Assembly: GCF_000224145.3 (NCBI RefSeq)
Contig: NC_020172.2
Coordinates: 3,579,557 to 3,643,556 of the forward strand
Direction of reading: 5' to 3'
Origin: Ciona intestinalis
Taxonomy: Eukaryota; Chordata; Ascidiacea; Phlebobranchia; Cionidae
DNA length: 64,000 nucleotides
Within the stretch, counting starts at the first letter, position 1; each line of letters opens with the position of its first letter. Below are positions 58,313 through 64,000 of this stretch, piece by piece. The notes beneath the pieces are model-generated. The model saw only the letters and a list, made by a program, of their open reading frames with translations, did no database searches and was not told the DNA's origin. A program made the position numbers and the translations under genes.

Positions 58313-58500
58313 ACAACTTTATTTTAACCTTAAAAATATTTTAAAATAATTTTTTCAAAATAAAATAATTTTTTTTGACCTTCAAAAATAACTTTACTTT
58401 AACCTTCAAAATAATTAAAAATAAATTTTTTAAGCTAAATAATAGGCTATAAACTTTTTTGACCTTTAAAAATAATTTTATTTTAACCTTCAAAAAAAGT
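58313..58500. repeat. AT-rich tandem repeat
   Basis: Units of the form ACCTTCAAAAATAAYTTTAY recur four to five times with irregular spacing. Confidence 0.65.
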
Positions 58501-59810
58501 GTAACATTTTGTTGCTTTGAAAAGGAATATTGTGGTTTCATTACAGGTGTATACAACAGTAAAGACTAAAAATATCTGCTATATTAAGGGTAAGTAGTAC
58601 ACTGAACACGTGTTGGCATCATTGGCAAACATTTAGGCCATAAAACGTTTATATTTAGACCCTTGTCGACTGTAAACTTATTTAAAAGCAGTAAAATTTA
58701 AAAATAACCAACATTCTTAGTTTTATGTTATTATAAAAAAATGTTTAAAGTCTTGGTAAAGCGTACATTTTTGTTTTTTTAGTAAATGAATTTTAACTTA
58801 TACCTACGCAAATAGAGTTGTTACATCACGCATCAGCGTTATCAACTATTATAAATTACCCGTCGAGCTAATGAGCAAACAACCCAGAAAAATGTCTGAA
58901 TGATCAGTTGTTTGTTTACCAAGTATTAATATCTATTCCAGCATTAAGTATTATGTTTTGTGACGTCAGAATGGTGTGACGTGTCCTGAATGATCAACAG
59001 CATGTATCAGCTAAGTGTGAATGACTCGACAATTTTTCGGAGTTTACTAACGGCAGCTATAATGATAAAATGTTGCTTGTCAGCAGTTTTAACAACGATC
59101 AACATTCCGAGAATTCATTGTAGTACGAACTATGTTTATTTGTTGTACAATCATCAAGTAGTAAGGAGAAAATGGATAGTGATAGGCAGCTAGGGAATAG
59201 GTACGGCTGTTATGATAAAAATATACCGGTTATGCTAAACTAAAGCGTTAGTCAAAGTACAAAGATATCCTGGAAATTCAGTCTCAAAACCTCAATGACG
59301 TAAATTCAACGATGACTAAACCAGGTCTTAGCGGTTAAGGGCAAACTTTAATAAATGTTCAGGCTTTTCGAAGTTAAAAAACAGCGTGTTTAATTTATCG
59401 CCGGTTCCTTGATATTCACTCATACATTGACGTGTAATTATTTGCACCCTTTAAAAATCACGACTCCAGTCATGTCGTCAAATACTGTTCCGGACATAGC
59501 TTCCTTTCTAAAAAGCAATGCAAATATTTTATATAAATATTTCGCCATGTAACGCTATAGCTCTTTGAATAGTTGTGACACTGCGTAATTTGTACACCAT
59601 CATCATGATTCGGCAGGAAGTTATTTACTCGTCGCGGTAAAGCAGTTTATAACATGATAAATATTGCGCTATATAGTTTGTATTTTAGCTTTATGAATAA
59701 CGCTTATATAGATGACTGCCAATGCAGACTGCCCATCGTGTTAACTGGGAAGCAGTTACTCTTAAATGTCTCATTGGCAGATTTGAACATATACAGACAC
59801 TGTTATATAG

Positions 59811-60036
59811 TACTATGGGGTAAGATGGGATACCGTTAGCACCTAAAGTCAATATTTTCTGATCGATTTTAACAACTAATCAATAGCGGATTTGAACATA
59901 TACAGGCAGTGTTATATGCTGGTAATCACGCTCATTTAAGGTCCCGGGCTATATGGTTTTATAAATCTGTAAATAGTCTTTGTTTACCACCAAATGAAAA
60001 CAGAATGAAACCATTATTCATCTTGCCCCACCCTAT
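59811..60036. mobile_element. MITE copy with internal insertion
   Basis: TATAGTACTATGGGGTAAGA left, CATCTTGCCCCACCCTATGT right; about 40 nt copying the flanking GATTTGAACATATACAG region sit inside. Confidence 0.75.
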
Positions 60037-60042
60037 GTACCG

Positions 60043-60290
60043 GCGCCGTGGCTTAGTGGTTTAGGCGCCTGCATCGAAACCAAAGCGTCCCCGATTCGAT
60101 GCTTGATGGCGATACTAATACTGATTGGCGCATGTGTCCTTGGTCAAGTCACTTAACAGCCATTGCTCAAACCCAGCGGTCCTTAATGGGTTTGTCCAAA
60201 TTGTAAGCAAAATCAAATAAAAATCATACACAAAGTTGAAAAGTGTGGTAACTCGTAAGAACACGAGGATAAAAAACTGGTGCCAATAAT
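60043..60290 (+). mobile_element. tRNA-headed SINE, complete head
   Basis: GGCGCCGTGGCTTAGTGGTT at the start and CGATTCGATGCTTG at the B box; tail shortened. Confidence 0.8.
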
Positions 60291-61307
60291 ACGCGTATGA
60301 ATGTGGTGTAGCGGTACCGGTCACACAGAGGCTTAAACGGGCTTTCCGAGTGTTTGGGTAACGGGCCAAATGTGACCTAAATCCCAGGTCATTGACAAGG
60401 ACCTCACTCATGAAAGAATAAAAAATTACCTCACTCTACTGTATACACTATTGTTCTTTTGCACACAATATCTTTCGATTGCGGATAGAGCACTCCGGTC
60501 TAACCTATGGTTCACGTGCCCTAAATGTAAACAGTAAATATAACGTGCAACATATATTACCCGGCTTTTGGTAAGTGCTATGCGATGTATGGTAGGTGGC
60601 TGAGTAGATAGTTGCAATATCAATATTTTTTTAACCCCAAGAAATACATCATGTAAATATATAACCTTGAAAATTATCAATTAATAATTTAGTATTGCCG
60701 ACTGCTGCATACAGTGAAGCTTTTATAATAAGTTGGCTTACTACAAATACAGTTTATCTGGATTGGCCCATGTCTGAACTTGCTATAATCATTAATCGAG
60801 AAAAGTAAATATATATTTTTAAACCAAAATCAACTTTTGAACTTTGTAAAGGGTTTGTCAATACAAAAATAACCGCAAAATTTGACATCAAGCCTTTTTT
60901 TAATTACATATTGCTGCAACATATACTTTGTGCAGCTTCCGCGGCAAACATTCAGTTTTTTTATTATAAAATCATTAATAAATAACAACAAGAACCAATA
61001 TTAGAGCGAAAATATTTTAATAGCAAACAATTTTTTTTTATGGAAATAATTAATTTGTTGGCAACGATGGGATTCGAACCGGAGCATTAATATGAATGCG
61101 GCTTATAAGCATATTACATATATATAACCCTATATAGTCTGTTGTCCGTTACGCATATGACATTTTTACAACGTATAAATTAAGGAGCAGGTTGTATGCT
61201 TCGCCTGCAGTAGAAAATCACTTAATTAGAACCTGTGATATTCAAATCTACGCCATCGAAATAAAAACGGGCTTCCGACCACTCGCCCACAAGGCCCCAA
61301 CTTTGTG

Positions 61308-61484
61308 TAGTAGGGTGGGAAAAGATGGGACACCTTTAACACATAATACCCAAATATCCTGATCATGTTTTGAACAATTAACAACGGTTCGTTTTATAGT
61401 TCGTTAAATGTTCTTTGTTTACGACCTAATGGTAAGAGAAAATAGAGTGAAAAGGTGTTCCTTCTTCCCCCAACCTACTATAAG
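61308..61484. mobile_element. MITE copy, complete
   Basis: GTAGTAGGGTGGGAAAAGAT left, CTTCTTCCCCCAACCTACTA right. Confidence 0.85.
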
Positions 61485-62384
61485 TAAACTTACATTTTCT
61501 ATAATTACGCGGAAAATAACGTATGCCTATTACACTGCAAAACACGAAAACAGTTTTAAGCGTTAAAGAGGTAGAGGTTAGCCAGTCTTAGTTTACATTT
61601 CAACACACGGTGCAAACATCGTGCAGTTCGTATCTTCTTTGTGTACTTTTTTTATAAGGATATGGCCCATTTATACAGAGAATGTTTTCGTGGCTGACAA
61701 AATGCATTCGCTGCGGACATTATGCTTGGTGTGGCTATGAGGACCATAAGTTAATCGTTACCCAAAACTTCTCTACGCTTGAGTAAAAATATGCACTCAA
61801 TACGTTTGTCTACCTTTTTGTTAAGTTTATTTCAAAATATTTTATTTCGCTATTTATAATAAGCATCGGTGACATTTCTTGTCTCACATTCCCAACACAT
61901 ATATATATTATAATGCATTTTATTTGTACAGATTGGTTACCTATATTTGTCGCCTATATGTTGATATGACCACTTGCGTGTGCTGATACCGGATGCCATC
62001 TTATTACAGTTAACGCCACTTTATATAGCATCGAATGAATGTAACTGTTTTATTGAGAACTATGCCATTATGACAAGGCAATGTCATCACAGGTGTTCTG
62101 TTACTCACAAGTTACCACATATGTAACTTTGCTGCGGGTGCTTATCGATGGAATATGAACCAACATCAACAGTAGCCGAATTGTCCGAATGATCGATAAA
62201 ACAACTGCGGCAGGAGACTCGCATGGTAAATAATTCAAAGCAGAACGACTCGCGAGCGGCACCCCGAGAAAAAAACTACTAAAACAAGCACTAACTCATT
62301 CAAGCGTATATCATCATATTATTTAAAACCATATATAAATATATCGGCACATAAACAGAAATATAAAAATTTCCTCTACGAATT

Positions 62385-63919
62385 TTACAGTTTGTCGTCT
62401 TGAAACCGTGGGTTTACTTCTCCTTCGACGTGAAATATCTACAATTAAAAGCATATTGAACAACATGATGCATACCCATAAATTAAACAAAGTTAAACCT
62501 AATCGTTATTAAACCAAACATTTGGAAACCCGCATATTCATTATATGACCCTAAGAATTTTAAATATCATTTACAGTCAACATGTAGCGTTAACCCTAAT
62601 TTCCTATTCTATGTTTATTTGTTCATTCATTCTATATTGTTGGGCACGTAATGATCGTTTGATGTTGAGCACGTTATAGGCCGCTTAGTAAAAAGGTAGT
62701 TTGTTTTGTCTGTACAAAGGCAACATGCACTAACGAAGTAAATAATCACCCACAAGTAACATACTTAGTAATTCGTGAGCTGGCACGAGGTGTATGAAAC
62801 AGAACACCCATGTTATTCCGGCCACTGAAAGATAAAGTAAAAAATTTTTTAAAGTTTAAATAGTTTAGTCACTTTGGGCACATATTGTTTCTCTGTGTTT
62901 TCCAGTATACCTGATCAGCGTTTTGTTGTTTTAATATGTCATGGTCCACTCCACACCACAACATTCTTCGAACTTTCTCAGGAACCCACTTAAACAACCA
63001 ATGATCAAAAAATCGATAAATTAACTTTGGGTCAACTTCTTTGCGAGTTTTATAACCACCTAAAAATGTCAAATGCAACACAAAATCAAATGAAAAACCA
63101 AACAATATGAATCATCTATTCGACTTACCTGTTGCTAAACTGACGATCACTCCGACAAGAATTACAAAGCAAAAGCCAAAAGCGCTGTAGTACATGTATG
63201 ACATAGCATACAAATCAGCAACTGGAGGACGTGTCGTTGCAAGAACAGGACTTAAAGTTGTCGTATTAATTAATTGTCCAAACGCTGTCGTCGTCATGGC
63301 TTGTGAAGAGTTTGCTACCAAGTTGGAACTCACTGCACAGCTCAGTGGAAGCGCATTGGCGAATTTCGCTGGCGGTGGGTATGATTTGCTGCCAACAAAC
63401 ACCCAGACGTTCATAGCTATTCCAACGACAACGCCACATAACGCACCCTTTAAAAGTACACAATAAATTATAGCTTTCTCCATTGTCAAATATTTAACAC
63501 AAGAGAGTAGAGCTCTAATGAGTGGGCACGTGTATTGCTACTTCATTAAGAAATATAATAATATACAATCCAAAATTCTAACAAGAACAACCCTTCGACG
63601 AAAATGGTTATATTGGGGCACTACGTGGCTAATAAGTCTAAAACGTCAGTTCTGTGGTCAGTCAGCAGACAGTCGGCTATTAGCTTCGACAGTGAGAATG
63701 TGGTATGTTGGGCTGTATATTATAAGAGGCATGCATCAAATAACATCCGTATACTTACAATTGAATTAACAAATGGGAAGAGAATACCAATGCTAAACAA
63801 TCCGACCAGTGGCCCACCTAGTAGTCCGAGAATGCTGATAGCAGCTTGAAGTATTGCCCCAAGTTTAGAGGCAAGGTAAGCAAACAATATAAGGAGAAGA
63901 CCGTAAAATATGACCAAAC
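62385..63919 (-). CDS. SLC5A8/SLC5A12-like sodium-coupled transporter, 3' part
   Basis: Partial; the 5' exons lie beyond the window. Exons in transcript order: 63759-63919, 63129-63447, 62911-63059, 62385-62438. LASKLGAILQAAISILGLLG with GGPLVGLFSIGILFPFVNSI and GALCGVVVGIAMNVWVFVGS match the last membrane helices of the sodium:solute symporter family (SMCT1: [23 protein letters not shown]). A Thr-rich extracellular loop with sequons (NSS, NTT) and a final TM (YYSAFGFCFVILVGVIVSL) follow. The tail can end two ways. Reading through exon 3 gives VYWKTQRNNMCPK and a stop at 62869. Splicing at CAG|GTATAC to 62438 gives IFHVEGEVNPRFQDDKL. SMCTs carry monocarboxylates with sodium; substrate here is inferred. 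Confidence 0.82.
62670..62840 (+). mobile_element. SINE, middle and tail
   Basis: GGCCGCTTAGTAAAAAGGTAG head remnant and GAGCTGGCACGAGGTGTATG tail. Lies between the two possible SLC5 C-terminal exons. Confidence 0.7.
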
Positions 63920-64000
63920 CTAAAATTTTAAGTAAATTGAAATGATTTTCAAACATAAATATTTTTTGCATTAGTGAAAAATCCTCCAGTTTGTTAAACA

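Larger units (their letters stand above)
57596..62384. other. 4.8-kb intergenic region, sulfotransferase to SLC5 gene
   Basis: Contains AT-rich tandem repeats (58313-58500), a TGACGTCA site (58961-58968), a MITE (59811-60036), a SINE (60043-60290), a reversed second-family piece (60290-60425), a MITE (61308-61484) and a reversed SINE tail (62035-62130). Short open frames here lack splice signals and homology I can see. Confidence 0.6.

Noticed and set aside
58990-59193. Small open frame in the large intergenic region
   Set aside because: No family resemblance, no splice partners, and length expected by chance in this composition.
61055-61135. tRNA gene on the minus strand (GGTTCGAATCCC and CGTTGCCA)
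   Set aside because: The T-arm does not pair and no matching 5' acceptor stem lies upstream; more likely a decayed tRNA-derived repeat.
1-64000. LTR elements, LINE reverse transcriptases, CRISPR arrays, bacterial genes
   Set aside because: No reverse transcriptase, integrase, transposase or other such protein signature was seen in any frame.

Overview
The window looks like nuclear DNA of a tunicate, most likely a Ciona species. It is AT-rich. Genes are small and split into many short exons with GT..AG introns. Every gene recognised has a chordate-type relative, and two short interspersed repeat families of Ciona type recur dozens of times. Species identity is inference. There are two assembly gaps of exactly 500 N (7654-8153) and 50 N (22128-22177). 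I found no prokaryotic genes, CRISPR, LTR element or virus-like element.

Layout. (1) 312-10342, plus: PDZK1/NHERF3-like scaffold with five PDZ domains and a long charged tail (17 exons, 821 aa). (2) 11793-18304, plus: GPR84-like rhodopsin-class GPCR (11 exons, 581 aa). (3) 19403-27879, plus: GLUT/SLC2A sugar transporter closest to class II (GLUT5-like), with one coding exon present twice beside the 50-N gap. (4) 29066-32601, minus: HSDL1-like short-chain dehydrogenase lacking its catalytic and cofactor residues. (5) 33835-39687, plus: makorin E3 ligase. (6) 42342-46057, minus: HAUS7-like augmin subunit. (7) 47285-48748, plus: intronless USP30-like deubiquitinase. (8) 49387-50763 (open from 49291), plus: intronless METTL17-like protein. 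(9) 51014-53679, plus: MOCS2A then MOCS2B, two cistrons 11 nt apart in one exon. (10) 55071-57595, minus: cytosolic sulfotransferase. (11) 62385-63919, minus: 3' end of an SLC5A8/SLC5A12-like sodium-coupled transporter that continues past the window. I assembled the exon chains by hand from splice sites; reading phase is consistent through every chain and protein lengths fit the families.

How they work together. No operon-like system spans the window. Three genes belong to epithelial solute transport (PDZ scaffold, GLUT, SLC5). Two neighbours are mitochondrial (USP30, METTL17). MOCS2A and MOCS2B form one enzyme. Introns and spacers are filled with a tRNA-headed SINE, a roughly 190-bp MITE whose ends read TAGTAGGGTGGGG, and rarer families. 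I see no wholly new system. The items most worth checking are the duplicated GLUT exon, the MOCS2 bicistron, the HSDL1 pseudoenzyme, the alternative SLC5 C-terminus and the splice-site-like ends of the MITE.
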